A stretch of DNA of 64,000 nucleotides, taken from NCBI RefSeq assembly GCF_001458295.1, contig NZ_CYUD01000004.1, positions 124,001 through 188,000 of the forward strand. Direction: 5' to 3'. Positions 26,237 to 35,347 of the stretch are shown one piece after another (position 1 is the stretch's first letter; every line of letters begins with the position of its first letter). Source of the stretch: Ruegeria denitrificans. Its GTDB lineage: Bacteria > Pseudomonadota > Alphaproteobacteria > Rhodobacterales > Rhodobacteraceae. The translations under genes were made by a program, and so were the position numbers. The notes beneath the pieces are model-generated. The model had not been told where the DNA came from. It worked only from the letters and a program-made list of their open reading frames with translations, and made no database searches.

Positions 26237-26264
26237 TAAAAAAAACCGCGCCCGAAGGCGCGGT
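26237..26264 (-). terminator. Minus-strand terminator with no known gene before it
   Basis: On the minus strand ACCGCGCC-TTCG-GGCGCGGT is followed by eight T residues, a textbook terminator. No protein gene ends here on that strand, which suggests an unannotated transcript coming from 26390 downward. Confidence 0.85.
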
Positions 26265-26345
26265 CAGTCGACAGGGAGGAAGATTGCTGCCCCTCATCTT
26301 TGACAGCAAGGGCAGCAAATAGACTATCGCAGTCAAAGGTTAACT
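26237..26345 (-). ncRNA. Candidate small RNA A, minus strand
   Basis: The minus-strand segment holds a 9-bp stem (TTGCTGCCC with GGGCAGCAA, 26284-26318 in plus coordinates). A free CTTCCTCCC motif (26274-26282) and the strong terminator hairpin at 26237-26264 follow. Hairpin, CU-rich anti-SD motif and terminator in this order resemble small RNAs of the CUCCUCCC family from Rhodobacter and relatives. The 5' end is a guess; no clear promoter is seen. Its template lies divergent to the HerA-like gene at 26390. Confidence 0.4.
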
Positions 26346-26389
26346 TTGTATGGTGGGCGCAGATCGGTGGAAATTAAGGCCTTACTTAC

Positions 26390-27931
26390 ATGGACAAAAA
26401 CATCTTTCTGGGCGGCGCGGGTGAAGATTACAGCCAGCCCCAATCCCTGACGCTGAAATACGCCAACCGCCACGGGTTGATCGCCGGGGCGACGGGCACG
26501 GGAAAAACGGTTACGCTGCAAATTCTGGCCGAAGGTTTCTCGGCGGCCGGTGTTCCGGTGTTTTTAACTGACGTCAAAGGGGATTTGTCCGGGCTGGCCA
26601 AGGCAGGTAGCGAAGATCACAAGCTGCACCAAGCGTTTCAGGACCGCGCCACGCGCATCGGATTTCAGAACTATTCCTATGCCGCGTGCCCGGTGACGTT
26701 CTGGGACCTGTTCGGCGAACAGGGTCATCCGGTTCGAACCACCGTTACCGAAATGGGCCCGTTGCTTCTGTCCCGTCTCATGGACCTGAGCGAGGCGCAA
26801 GAAGGTATCCTGAACATCGCCTTCCGCGTGGCGGATGAAGAAGGAATGCCGCTGCTGGATCTAAAGGACCTGCAGGCGTTGCTGGTCTGGATCGGTGAGA
26901 ACCGGGCGCAATTGTCCCTGCGTTATGGTAACGTCTCGACCTCTTCGATTGGAGCGATTCAACGGCGGTTGTTGGTGTTAGAAAATCAGGGTGGAACCAA
27001 CTTGTTTGGAGAACCCGCACTGGAACTGTCTGATCTAATGCGCACCGACGCGAACGGGCAGGGGGTGGTGAATATCCTGGCCTCGGACAAGCTGATGGGA
27101 TCACCGCGCCTCTATGCGACCTTCCTGCTATGGCTGCTGAGTGAACTGTTCGAGGAATTGCCCGAGGTCGGTGATCCCGACAAACCCAAGCTGGTATTCT
27201 TCTTTGATGAGGCGCATTTGCTGTTCGACGATGCGCCCAAGGTTTTGGTCGACAAAGTGGAACAGGTCGCGCGGTTGATCCGATCCAAGGGCGTCGGTGT
27301 CTATTTCATTTCGCAAAACCCGGCAGATATTCCCGAGGATATTCTGGGTCAGCTCGGCAATCGTGTACAGCACGCCCTACGCGCATTTACGGCCAGGGAT
27401 CGCAAGAATCTGCGTCTGGCGGCAGAAACCTATCGCGAAAACCCGGCCTTCGACACCGAAACCGCAATCCGTGAGGTCGGTGTCGGTGAGGCGGTCACGT
27501 CAATGTTGCAGAAAAAAGGTGTGCCGGGCATTGTTGAACGGACGCTGATCCGACCGCCGGGAACTCAGCTTGGGCCAATCACTGAATCCGAACGTCAGGC
27601 GGTTGTCGCCGCGTCACCTATGCAAGCCAAATATGGCACATTGAGGGATCGGAAATCGGCTTTTGAAATCCTGCAGACACGTGCAGAACAAGCCGCGCAG
27701 GCTGCTGCCAAAGCGGAAGAGCAAGAGGAAACGCAAACTTTAGCTGAACGCGAATTTGCAACGGCTCGGCGGTATTCCGGCAGCCGGGTCGTGCGATCAT
27801 CTTCACGTGTTTCGCGAAAGAAGGATACCTTTGCAACAGCCATGAGTGAGGCCGTCATAAAAGAGCTTAAGGGCACCACCGGCCGCCGCATTGTCCGCGG
27901 CATTCTGGGCGGTTTGTTTAAGGGCAGATAG
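26390..27931 (+). CDS. HerA-like ATPase (DUF853 family)
   Basis: A 513-residue P-loop protein of the DUF853/YjgR group (FtsK-HerA superfamily). Walker A GATGTGKT is at residues 33-40, Walker B reads [12 protein letters not shown], and the sensor region includes [29 protein letters not shown] charged, Gln/Ala-rich coiled segment (about 425-470) and a basic tail follow. HerA relatives translocate DNA; the role of DUF853 proteins is not settled. The ATG at 26390 is preceded by no strong Shine-Dalgarno. It is monocistronic. Confidence 0.9.
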   Translation: MDKNIFLGGAGEDYSQPQSLTLKYANRHGLIAGATGTGKTVTLQILAEGFSAAGVPVFLTDVKGDLSGLAKAGSEDHKLHQAFQDRATRIGFQNYSYAACPVTFWDLFGEQGHPVRTTVTEMGPLLLSRLMDLSEAQEGILNIAFRVADEEGMPLLDLKDLQALLVWIGENRAQLSLRYGNVSTSSIGAIQRRLLVLENQGGTNLFGEPALELSDLMRTDANGQGVVNILASDKLMGSPRLYATFLLWLLSELFEELPEVGDPDKPKLVFFFDEAHLLFDDAPKVLVDKVEQVARLIRSKGVGVYFISQNPADIPEDILGQLGNRVQHALRAFTARDRKNLRLAAETYRENPAFDTETAIREVGVGEAVTSMLQKKGVPGIVERTLIRPPGTQLGPITESERQAVVAASPMQAKYGTLRDRKSAFEILQTRAEQAAQAAAKAEEQEETQTLAEREFATARRYSGSRVVRSSSRVSRKKDTFATAMSEAVIKELKGTTGRRIVRGILGGLFKGR

Positions 27932-27937
27932 TTATTA

Positions 27938-27968
27938 GGCACCACGCCGCAACGGGCAGAGCGGTGCC
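27938..27968. terminator. Hairpin between converging genes
   Basis: GGCACC (27938-27943) and GGTGCC (27963-27968) enclose a further partial GC stem (GCCG/GGGC). No clear T-run, so it is a moderate candidate for a shared terminator. Confidence 0.4.
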
Positions 27969-27975
27969 GTTAGAA

Positions 27976-28227
27976 TTATTGCAGACGACGCTGTCCTTCC
28001 TGGCGGCAATAGCCGTCAGCCTCGGCCACCGACATTTTTGTAGCCGGGTAATCAATGGCACGGTCCCAAGTAACGCGGTCATGACGGTACAGCTGACAGG
28101 TCACTTCACCCTTGGCAGTTTGAACCTTTACGGGCTCAGTCTCCAGATCTTCAGGTGAAGGGATACAAGCGGCCAGGCTGACGACCAGCGGCAACAGAAG
28201 GATTTTGGGGATAATCGAAGTTTTCAT
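27976..28227 (-). CDS. Small lipoprotein
   Basis: An 83-residue protein with a lipoprotein signal: hydrophobic stretch ILLLPLVVSLAAC, acylated Cys21 in the lipobox (LAAC), then IPSPEDLE. The mature part has two more Cys (VTCQLY and GYCRQ) that could form a disulfide. It would be anchored in the envelope. I recognise no family. It converges on the HerA-like gene and is probably monocistronic. Confidence 0.8.
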   Translation of the reverse strand: MKTSIIPKILLLPLVVSLAACIPSPEDLETEPVKVQTAKGEVTCQLYRHDRVTWDRAIDYPATKMSVAEADGYCRQEGQRRLQ

Positions 28228-28363
28228 GTGTCGTCTTCTTACTCTCGAGAGGTGACCTGTAGTATCAGCGTCAACTGACTAATTAACCGTGAAGGCGATC
28301 TGGCGCAGGTCCGGAATGTGCCCAACGATAATTCGGTCTATTAAGGTTCTGTTCATGAATCAA

Positions 28364-28393
28364 GAAACCGCGCCGTTTTTCCGACGCGGTTTC
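28364..28393 (-). terminator. Terminator-like hairpin after livM
   Basis: GAAACCGCG and CGCGGTTTC form a 9-bp stem with a 12-nt loop, about 20 bp beyond the livM stop. Only a short T-run follows on the minus strand. Confidence 0.6.
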
Positions 28394-28414
28394 AAATAAT
28401 CCCCTGAATGTGAC

Positions 28415-29728
28415 TTATTTCTCGGGGATCAGGCCTCTTGGACTGAATCTGAGAACAATCAGCAAGATCAGCCCCATGGTCAGCAGACGCATATGGGCGG
28501 CGCTTTCGATCAGATGTGCCTTAAGCGCGCTGCCATCGGGCAAACCGGCAGTGATCAGGCTCATCAGCCACAACCCGATTGGCTCGACCTGAACCCATAG
28601 GAACCAGATGAGAAACGCGCCAAGAACTGCGCCGAAATTGTTGCCTGAACCGCCGACGATCACCATCACCCAGACCAGAAAGGTGAATCGCAGCGGCTGA
28701 TATGCACTGGGCGTGAGCTGACCGTCCAGTGTGGTCATCATCGCACCGGCAATGCCGCAGATGGCCGAACCCAGCACAAAAATCTGCAAGTGACGGCGTG
28801 TCACGTCTTTGCCCATCGCCTCGGCCGCGACTTCGTTGTCACGAATGGCACGCATCATGCGGCCCCATGGGCTGTTCAATGCTTTTTGCGCCATCCACAG
28901 CAATACTAGAAGAACGATCAGGAACAGCAGTGAATAGCCAAGTTTGACCGCCAGCGTCGAGGCCGTGACCGTATCCAGACCCAACCATTCGGCGCGTGCG
29001 ACAAAGCTGGGATCATTTTGCAGATCAACTTCGTATCCGACGACCGGAGCGGGGCGCGGGATGCCATAGACGTTCTTGACGCCCCGGGCCAGCCAGTCCT
29101 CGTTTTTCAGGATCGCGATGATGATCTCGGCAATACCCAGCGTTGCAATCGCCAGATAATCCGATCGTAAACCCAGAGCGGTTTTTCCAATCAACCAAGC
29201 AGCGCCTGCCGCCAACAGGCCTCCGGCGGGCCAGGCCAGCAGGACGGGCAGGTTCAGGCCACCGAGGTTGCCTGCTACAGCCGGTTCAATAGCCTCGACC
29301 GCCGCAGTATTGGGATCGAGAACAGCGCGGTAGATGAAGAAACCGACGATCAGAATGGCGATAATGGACAGGGTTCGAACCCGGCCCTTCGGCATCTTCT
29401 GCGCCACCAGAACAGTGGCCACAACGGTTGCAGCACCGAGCAACAGAGCCAGAACGATGCCGAACCCTCCGGCGGACCAAGCCCCGGGTGTGGTCGGGGT
29501 CGAGACCAGCACAACGGCAAGCCCGCCCAACGCAACAAAGCCCATGACGCCAACGTTGAACAGACCGGCAAACCCCCATTGAAGGTTTACCCCAAGCGCC
29601 ATGATAGCCGAGATCAGCCCCATGTTCAGGATCAGAATCGCAGCGTTCCAGCTTTGGGTGAAACCGGTCAGCAGGATCAGACCGCCGACGACAGCGAAAA
29701 GCAGCGTGTTTTTGACAGGCTCGGTCAT
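28415..29728 (-). CDS. livM: Branched-chain amino acid-type ABC permease LivM
   Basis: A 437-residue inner-membrane permease with about ten hydrophobic helices and the LivM signature AIRDNEVAAEAMGKD in the loop that contacts the ATPases. Compared with E. coli LivM (about 425) the length is normal, with an extra hydrophobic region near residues 85-160. It overlaps livH by ATGA and is the last gene of the operon. The substrate class (branched-chain amino acids, or other amino acids, amides or small acids) cannot be set from the permease. Confidence 0.9.
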   Translation of the reverse strand: MTEPVKNTLLFAVVGGLILLTGFTQSWNAAILILNMGLISAIMALGVNLQWGFAGLFNVGVMGFVALGGLAVVLVSTPTTPGAWSAGGFGIVLALLLGAATVVATVLVAQKMPKGRVRTLSIIAILIVGFFIYRAVLDPNTAAVEAIEPAVAGNLGGLNLPVLLAWPAGGLLAAGAAWLIGKTALGLRSDYLAIATLGIAEIIIAILKNEDWLARGVKNVYGIPRPAPVVGYEVDLQNDPSFVARAEWLGLDTVTASTLAVKLGYSLLFLIVLLVLLWMAQKALNSPWGRMMRAIRDNEVAAEAMGKDVTRRHLQIFVLGSAICGIAGAMMTTLDGQLTPSAYQPLRFTFLVWVMVIVGGSGNNFGAVLGAFLIWFLWVQVEPIGLWLMSLITAGLPDGSALKAHLIESAAHMRLLTMGLILLIVLRFSPRGLIPEK

Positions 29729-30735
29729 ACCGCTTTCCCCTTAAACAGACCCGTAGGTTTGAACAGAAGTACGATCAGCAAGATGACGAAGCTGACGGCG
29801 AATTTGTAATCGGTGGACAGGAATTGCACCAATCCCGAAGGTTCCAGGTTCTCCGGCGCCAGATAGGTCAGCACTTTTTTCCAGGCATAGGTGATCGTGA
29901 CCTCGGAAAAGGCGATGATGAAACCACCTGCGATGGCACCGACAGGGCTACCCAGCCCGCCTACGATGGCCGAGGCAAAAATCGGCAGAAGCAGTTGGAA
30001 GTAAACGAAAGGTTTGAAGCTTTTGTCCAACCCGTACAGAACCCCGGCTGTGGTCGCCAGCGCCGCGACTATGATCCAGGTGATCATTACGACGCGTTCA
30101 GGGTTGATGCCGGATAATAGGGCCAGATCTTCGTTATCCGAATAAGCGCGCATCGACTTGCCGGTGCGGGTCTTGTTGAGGAACCAGAACAAAAGCACCA
30201 CGGCGACCACCGCCATGATGACGGTAATGCCTTGAGATGTTTTGATCGCCAGCCCTTCGTTCAGGCCGGTCATGGCTTTGAATTCCCGTGCGGAAATCAG
30301 GAACCGTTCGCCGTCTGAGAACCTCTGATCGTCTGGGCCGATGATGAACCGCACGAGGCCGTTCATAATGAACATCACACCCATCGAGACGATCACCAGA
30401 ATGACCGGTTTTGCTTTTTGTTCCCGATAGAAGCGATAGACCATCCGGTCGGTGACCAGCACCAGAACAATACAGCCCAGAATGGCAAAGGGCAGAGCGA
30501 GCAGAGCGGTCGGCAGCGGCCCGAAACTGACCCCGGCGGCCTGCAGGCCCCATGTGACCAGCACGGCAATCATCGCACCAAAGGCCATCGTGTCGCCATG
30601 GGCAAAGTTCGAGAACCGCAGGATGCCATAGATCAGAGTCACCCCCAACGCACCCAGCGCCAACTGGCTGCCATAGGCGATTGCGGGAACAAGGACGAAG
30701 TTGGAGAGCGCCACAAGGGCGTTGAGGAAGTCCAT
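29725..30735 (-). CDS. livH: Branched-chain amino acid-type ABC permease LivH
   Basis: A 336-residue permease with about eight membrane helices and the loop motif AYSDNEDLALLSGI, the LivH counterpart of the EAA loop. The start at 30735 (MDFLNALVAL) overlaps the stop of the preceding small secreted-protein gene (TAATG). It overlaps livM by four bases. LivH and LivM form the membrane channel fed by LivK and powered by LivG/LivF. Confidence 0.92.
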   Translation of the reverse strand: MDFLNALVALSNFVLVPAIAYGSQLALGALGVTLIYGILRFSNFAHGDTMAFGAMIAVLVTWGLQAAGVSFGPLPTALLALPFAILGCIVLVLVTDRMVYRFYREQKAKPVILVIVSMGVMFIMNGLVRFIIGPDDQRFSDGERFLISAREFKAMTGLNEGLAIKTSQGITVIMAVVAVVLLFWFLNKTRTGKSMRAYSDNEDLALLSGINPERVVMITWIIVAALATTAGVLYGLDKSFKPFVYFQLLLPIFASAIVGGLGSPVGAIAGGFIIAFSEVTITYAWKKVLTYLAPENLEPSGLVQFLSTDYKFAVSFVILLIVLLFKPTGLFKGKAV

Positions 30736-31169
30736 TAAAACTCCTGCTCGCAATCGCCTTCAAATACACGGCGTGCATTGAAGGTCTCTGAATATTCGAC
30801 ATATCGCTGCGGAACGACAGCGAGAGTAGCCGTCAGCTTTGATGGTGGTGTTCGTGCCAAGAATATGATCGAGCGGCTATTTTCATCTTCTTGAGATGCA
30901 ATCATCAACGAGTTTTCAGACGTGACCACGTACTCTGTTCCGTTCGAAAGGCGTACTTCGGAAGTCGCTTCACCAGCCGCGGCGGTGCCATCAATGATGA
31001 ATTCCCCGAAATTACTTCGAATCTGGTTGGGTGGACTGCCGATGAACTCGATATTGAGCGGCGAGCCCACGCATTCCCCTTCGTTTTCACAGACTTCACT
31101 TAGAAAGCATGTTTCGGCTTCAGCAGCACTGCAAATAGAGGCCAAGATCAATATTTTGGATATCCTCAC
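30735..31169 (-). CDS. Secreted Cys-containing protein embedded in the liv operon
   Basis: A 144-residue protein with a short signal peptide (VRISKILILASICSAAEA) followed by a Cys-rich start of the mature part (ETCFLSEVCENEGECVGS) and a C-terminal DCEQEF. The start is a GTG at 31169, right after GGGGGGG and one base past the livF stop. It is not an ABC component. It resembles no family I can name. Its overlap with livH by one base and tight spacing to livF indicate it belongs to the operon's transcript. Confidence 0.68.
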   Translation of the reverse strand: MRISKILILASICSAAEAETCFLSEVCENEGECVGSPLNIEFIGSPPNQIRSNFGEFIIDGTAAAGEATSEVRLSNGTEYVVTSENSLMIASQEDENSRSIIFLARTPPSKLTATLAVVPQRYVEYSETFNARRVFEGDCEQEF

Positions 31170-31170
31170 G

Positions 31171-32013
31171 CTACCCCCCCAAGAAACTCTTGCGAACTTC
31201 GGGATCGGCCAACAGTTCCTTGCCCGTGCCGCTGTACGCATTCCGCCCTTGAACCAGCACATATCCCTTGTCGGCAATCTCCAGAGCCTGACGAGCGTTC
31301 TGTTCGACCATCAGGATCGGCAGGCCAGTACGGGATACCTCGATGATCCGGTCGAACAGCTCATCCATCACGATGGGCGAGACACCGGCGGTGGGTTCGT
31401 CCAGCATCAGCACCTTCGGCTGGGTCATCAGCGCGCGGCCCACGGCGACCTGTTGGCGCTGGCCACCCGAAAGCTCTCCGGCGGCTTGATTGCGCTTGTC
31501 GCGTAGGATTGGGAAGAGGTCATAGACCTGCTCCATCGTTTGGCTGATATCGTCGCGGCGGATGAAGGCACCCATTTCAAGGTTTTCTTCCACCGTCATC
31601 GACGTAAAAATATTTGACGTTTGCGGAACGAACCCCATGCCCTTGATCACGCGGTCTTGGGGTGAGAGCTTGGTGATGTCCTCTCCGTCCAGCCGTACCG
31701 CGCCTGCGCGAACGTCCAGCATTCCAAACACGGCTTTCATCGCGGTGGATTTGCCAGCGCCGTTGGGGCCGACGATCACCGCAATCTCACCCTTGTCCAC
31801 GGCAATGGTGCAGTCGTGCAGGATGTCCGGGCCTTTGCCGTAACCACCGGTCATGGTGTCACCGATCAGGAAAGGGCCGCCGCTGACCTTGTGGGTTTCC
31901 CCGCTGGTCGGGTGCGCAGGGGTCATCGTGCCGATGCCTTGGGTGTTGGCAATCGTGGCGTCCTTGTTGCCGTGATCGTCCTGATAGGGGTTGTCGCCCG
32001 AGCCAGCGGTCAT
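31171..32013 (-). CDS. livF: ABC ATPase LivF-type
   Basis: A 280-residue ABC ATPase. Walker A GPNGAGKST and signature LSGGQRQQVAVGRAL lead into the Walker B region LMLDEPTAGVSP. An unusual 45-residue hydrophilic N-terminal extension (MTAGSGDNPYQDDHGNKDA...) comes before the domain. LivF is normally about 235 residues. The start overlaps livG by ATGA (TCAT on the plus strand), which supports it, though internal ATGs could give a shorter protein. It energises the LivHM channel with LivG. Confidence 0.9.
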   Translation of the reverse strand: MTAGSGDNPYQDDHGNKDATIANTQGIGTMTPAHPTSGETHKVSGGPFLIGDTMTGGYGKGPDILHDCTIAVDKGEIAVIVGPNGAGKSTAMKAVFGMLDVRAGAVRLDGEDITKLSPQDRVIKGMGFVPQTSNIFTSMTVEENLEMGAFIRRDDISQTMEQVYDLFPILRDKRNQAAGELSGGQRQQVAVGRALMTQPKVLMLDEPTAGVSPIVMDELFDRIIEVSRTGLPILMVEQNARQALEIADKGYVLVQGRNAYSGTGKELLADPEVRKSFLGG

Positions 32014-32798
32014 GTCTGGGCCTCCAGCTTGTCTTTGTTCTTCAGACCGGTGCCCAGATAAGCCTCGATCACGTGTTCATTGGCTTTGATCTGTTCCAAG
32101 GTACCTTCGGCCAGAACCTTGCCCTCGGCCATGCAGATGACCGGGTTGCAGATTTTGCCGATGAAATCCATGTCATGCTCGATGACGACAAAGGTATAGC
32201 CGCGTTCCTTGTTCAAGCGCAGGATGGTATCGGCAATGGTCATCAACAGGGTGCGGTTCACGCCCGCGCCGACCTCGTCCAGAAACACGATCTTAGCGTC
32301 GACCATCATGGTGCGGCCAAGTTCCAGCAGTTTCTTTTGTCCGCCCGAGACCTGGCCCGCCTTGTGGTCAGCCAGGTGTTCGATGGTCAGAAACTCCAAC
32401 ACTTCATCTGCCTTGGCGCGCAAGGCGCGTTCTTCGTCAGCTATACGTTTGCGGCCGAACCAGGTATTCCACAGCGATTCACCCGACTGCGCGCCGGGCA
32501 CCATCATCAGGTTTTCGCGGCAGGTCATCGACGAGAATTCGTGCGCGATCTGGAAAGTGCGCAGCAGGCCCTTGTGAAAAAGCTCATGTGGGGGCAGGCC
32601 GGTGATATCCTCACCATCCATGAAGACCTTGCCGCTGGTTGGCGGCAGCACGCCCGCGATCACGTTGAACAAAGTTGTCTTGCCTGCTCCGTTCGGTCCG
32701 ATCAGGCCGGTGATCGAGCCTTTTTGGATTTCCAGCGAAGCACCGTCCACCGCGTGGAACCCGCTAAAATGCTTATGCACGTCCTCAACGACGATCAT
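32010..32798 (-). CDS. livG: ABC ATPase LivG-type
   Basis: A 262-residue ABC ATPase. Walker A GPNGAGKTT and signature VSGGQKKLLELGRTM lead into the Walker B segment IVFLDEVGAGVN, where the usual DEPxAGL is changed to DEVGAGV. That substitution may simply be a lineage variant. The ATG at 32798 follows AAAGGA with good spacing; the longer frame uses a poorer TTG. It lies downstream of livK behind a hairpin. Confidence 0.92.
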   Translation of the reverse strand: MIVVEDVHKHFSGFHAVDGASLEIQKGSITGLIGPNGAGKTTLFNVIAGVLPPTSGKVFMDGEDITGLPPHELFHKGLLRTFQIAHEFSSMTCRENLMMVPGAQSGESLWNTWFGRKRIADEERALRAKADEVLEFLTIEHLADHKAGQVSGGQKKLLELGRTMMVDAKIVFLDEVGAGVNRTLLMTIADTILRLNKERGYTFVVIEHDMDFIGKICNPVICMAEGKVLAEGTLEQIKANEHVIEAYLGTGLKNKDKLEAQT

Positions 32799-32852
32799 GG
32801 TTTTCCTTTGCCTTATCCCCAAAAACAGAGGTGCAGCTTTTTGTCACTGAAA

Positions 32853-32876
32853 CAGCCCGGACACAAGGCCCGGGCT
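32853..32876 (-). terminator. Hairpin between livK and livG
   Basis: CAGCCCGG and CCGGGCTG form an 8-bp stem with an 8-nt loop and TTT on the minus strand. Partial termination here would explain high binding-protein and lower ATPase/permease synthesis. Confidence 0.65.
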
Positions 32877-32904
32877 GCTTGGTATTGTCCTGTCAGATGA
32901 GGAA

Positions 32905-34086
32905 TTAACGGTAGTTGACCGTCTTCATCTCACCATCAATGACTTCGATTTCACGGTATGCACCGGCGCTTTCACCGGGGCCGATCAGTTCAACGCCTGA
33001 GGCACCGACATAGTCGATCTCTTCACCCGCCGCGAGCAGTTCCAGACCCTTGGCCAACTCGCCCGGATAGATCTTTTCGCCCGGCTCGTTGGCGACGTCC
33101 ATGATCTTGCCGCCGTAATCTGCTGGGTTGCTGGAACCTGCGGCCTGCATGGCCAGCATGAACAGCGCCGCTGCATCATAAGATTCAGGTACGAAGATTG
33201 ACGAACCGTCAAAACCTGCGCCTTCGGCCATTCCAAAGAACGAATCCGCAGCTTCGCTTTTCGAACCCGGCGCCTGACCGTAGGAACCGTTCAGATCTGG
33301 ACCAACGTTTTCGGGCAGCGAGTCACCGATCATGCCACCCGGCAGACCAAATGTGTCGAACGCACCACTGTCCAGCGAGGACTGGATGATACCCAGACCG
33401 CCCTGATCCAGATAGCCAGCTACTACCAGAATGTCGCCACCGGCCGAGGCCAATGCGCCAACTTCGGCCGAATAATCGGCCTTGCCGTCTTCGTGCGCGG
33501 CCACGATGGTCACTTCACCACCCAGCGCCTCGAACGAGGATTTGATCGCTTCGGACAGGCCCTTGCCGTAGTCGTTGTTGGTATATGTAAGGGCAATTGA
33601 ACTGACGCCACGCTCTTGCAGAATGTCTGCCATGATTTCACCTTCGCGCGCATCCGATGGGGATGTGCGGAAGAACAGGCCATTATCTTCCATCACGGAC
33701 AGGCCCGGTGAGGTGGCCGACGGAGAAATCATGACCATGCCGTTCGGTACGGCAACGTTTTGCAGAATAGCACCGGTGACGCCCGAGCAATCGCCGCCGA
33801 CAAGGCCGTTGATACCTTCGGCAACCAAACGTTCCGCGTTTGCTGTGGCAAGCGCGTTATCAGCGCAACCCGTGTCAGCACGAACGGGGGTTACGGTAGA
33901 GCCGTCCAGAAGCTTGCCGGAATCCGAGACCTCTTTCATTGCCAGCTCGGCGCCGGATGCCATCGCAGGCGAAAGCGATTCAATCGGGCCGGTGAAACCG
34001 AACATAATGCCCAGTTTAACGTCTTCAGCCATAGCGGTGCCGGCCAACAGTGCGGTTGCTGCAGTTGCAGTAAGCAGCTTTTTCAT
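32905..34086 (-). CDS. livK: Substrate-binding protein LivK-type
   Basis: A 393-residue periplasmic binding protein of the Leu/Ile/Val (Peripla_BP_6) type. Signal peptide MKKLLTATAATALLAGTAMA is followed by a two-lobed domain with GIMFGFTGPIESLSPAMASG at the start and SPSATSPGLS in the hinge-side loop. The ATG at 34086 follows GGGAG and gives a correct signal peptide; the longer frame from 34182 does not. It is the promoter-proximal gene of the liv operon. The ligand cannot be named with certainty. Confidence 0.92.
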   Translation of the reverse strand: MKKLLTATAATALLAGTAMAEDVKLGIMFGFTGPIESLSPAMASGAELAMKEVSDSGKLLDGSTVTPVRADTGCADNALATANAERLVAEGINGLVGGDCSGVTGAILQNVAVPNGMVMISPSATSPGLSVMEDNGLFFRTSPSDAREGEIMADILQERGVSSIALTYTNNDYGKGLSEAIKSSFEALGGEVTIVAAHEDGKADYSAEVGALASAGGDILVVAGYLDQGGLGIIQSSLDSGAFDTFGLPGGMIGDSLPENVGPDLNGSYGQAPGSKSEAADSFFGMAEGAGFDGSSIFVPESYDAAALFMLAMQAAGSSNPADYGGKIMDVANEPGEKIYPGELAKGLELLAAGEEIDYVGASGVELIGPGESAGAYREIEVIDGEMKTVNYR

Positions 34087-34251
34087 GTGGTTACTCCCTA
34101 ATTGGAACGTGTTCGTTCTGGGCACGACCCTAGGCAAGCTGCCCGGAAAAGAAAAGTCCTCACGCAAATGTGCAGTTGCCACTTATAGTTCGGGTTGTTT
34201 TGTTGGGTTTAACCGATGTTTGGCGGCTGGCTGCTGCAGATGGAGAGCTGA

Positions 34252-35346
34252 ATGTTGAGAGTTTTCGCGATTCTGTTTCTTGTCTTTAAGGCCGCTCTGG
34301 TCAGTGCTGATTTTTTGCAGACGTCATCCGGCCCTGTGCAGATTGCGCCGATGGTCGAAGGGCTGGACGCCCCTTGGGCAATCGGCATTTTGCCGGACAA
34401 GGGGTTTCTGGTCACCGAACGTGAGGGCGCGCTGCTTTATGTTGCGGATGGAAAAGCCATTGCCGTCAAAGGTGTGCCCGACGTTTTGGCCAAAGGGCAG
34501 GGCGGTTTGCTGGACGTGACGGTCGCCCGCGATTTTAATCAAACGCGTGAGATTTTCCTGACCTTCTCCAAACCGCAAAAAGGCGGTGCCGGTACGGCTC
34601 TTGCGGTGGGCCGATTGTCTGAACGCGGTGATCGGTTGACCAACCTGCGGGTGATCTTCGAGGCCGTTCCGGGCGGGTCATCGGGGCGCCACTACGGATC
34701 ACGCGTGGTGGAAGCTAAAGACGGAACTTTGTTGGTCACGATCGGTGACAGGGGGGAACGCCCCAAGGCGCAAGACAGGTCTAACCATAATGGTACGGTG
34801 ATCCGCGTGAACCGTGACGGCTCGGTTCCTGGTGACAATCCCTTTGTTCAGGAAAGCGGTGCGCGTCCCGAGATCTGGTCCTACGGCCATCGCAATCCGC
34901 AAGGGGCCGGTTTGGACGCAAGGGGTCGTCTTTGGATTTCGGAACACGGGGCTAAAGGTGGGGATGAGGTCAATCTGGTTCAGCGGGGATCGAACTACGG
35001 TTGGCCGGTCATTTCCTATGGTGTTCATTACTCCGGCGACAAAATTGGTGAAGGCACCGCGAAACCGGGGATGGAGCAGCCAGAGTATTACTGGGACCCG
35101 TCCATCGCCCCATCCGGGCTGATGGTCTATTCCGGCAAGCTGTGGCCGGACTGGAAAGGGGATATCTTTGTTGGGTCGCTCAAGTTCGATTACATCGCGC
35201 GGATGGCGGGATCGCCGCTGCGCGAGGTCGAACAGATCAAAGGCCCCGAAACGATCCGCGTGCGCGACATCGTCGAAGCCCATGACGGGTCAATCTGGTA
35301 TATTTCCGTGGGTGACGGGGCCGTTTATCGTTTGACCCCCGCATAA
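34252..35346 (+). CDS. PQQ-dependent sugar dehydrogenase (YliI-like)
   Basis: A 364-residue exported six-bladed beta-propeller enzyme of the soluble aldose-sugar-dehydrogenase type. A signal peptide (about 1-20) is followed by APWAIGILPDKGFLVTEREG, then GGSSGRHYGSRVV, GDRGERPKAQD and the catalytic-site segment WSYGHRNPQG. Relatives use PQQ to oxidise aldoses in the periplasm. PQQ synthesis genes are not in the window. It converges on the AraC-type regulator, whose stop is only two bases away. Confidence 0.88.
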   Translation: MLRVFAILFLVFKAALVSADFLQTSSGPVQIAPMVEGLDAPWAIGILPDKGFLVTEREGALLYVADGKAIAVKGVPDVLAKGQGGLLDVTVARDFNQTREIFLTFSKPQKGGAGTALAVGRLSERGDRLTNLRVIFEAVPGGSSGRHYGSRVVEAKDGTLLVTIGDRGERPKAQDRSNHNGTVIRVNRDGSVPGDNPFVQESGARPEIWSYGHRNPQGAGLDARGRLWISEHGAKGGDEVNLVQRGSNYGWPVISYGVHYSGDKIGEGTAKPGMEQPEYYWDPSIAPSGLMVYSGKLWPDWKGDIFVGSLKFDYIARMAGSPLREVEQIKGPETIRVRDIVEAHDGSIWYISVGDGAVYRLTPA

Positions 35347-35347
35347 T

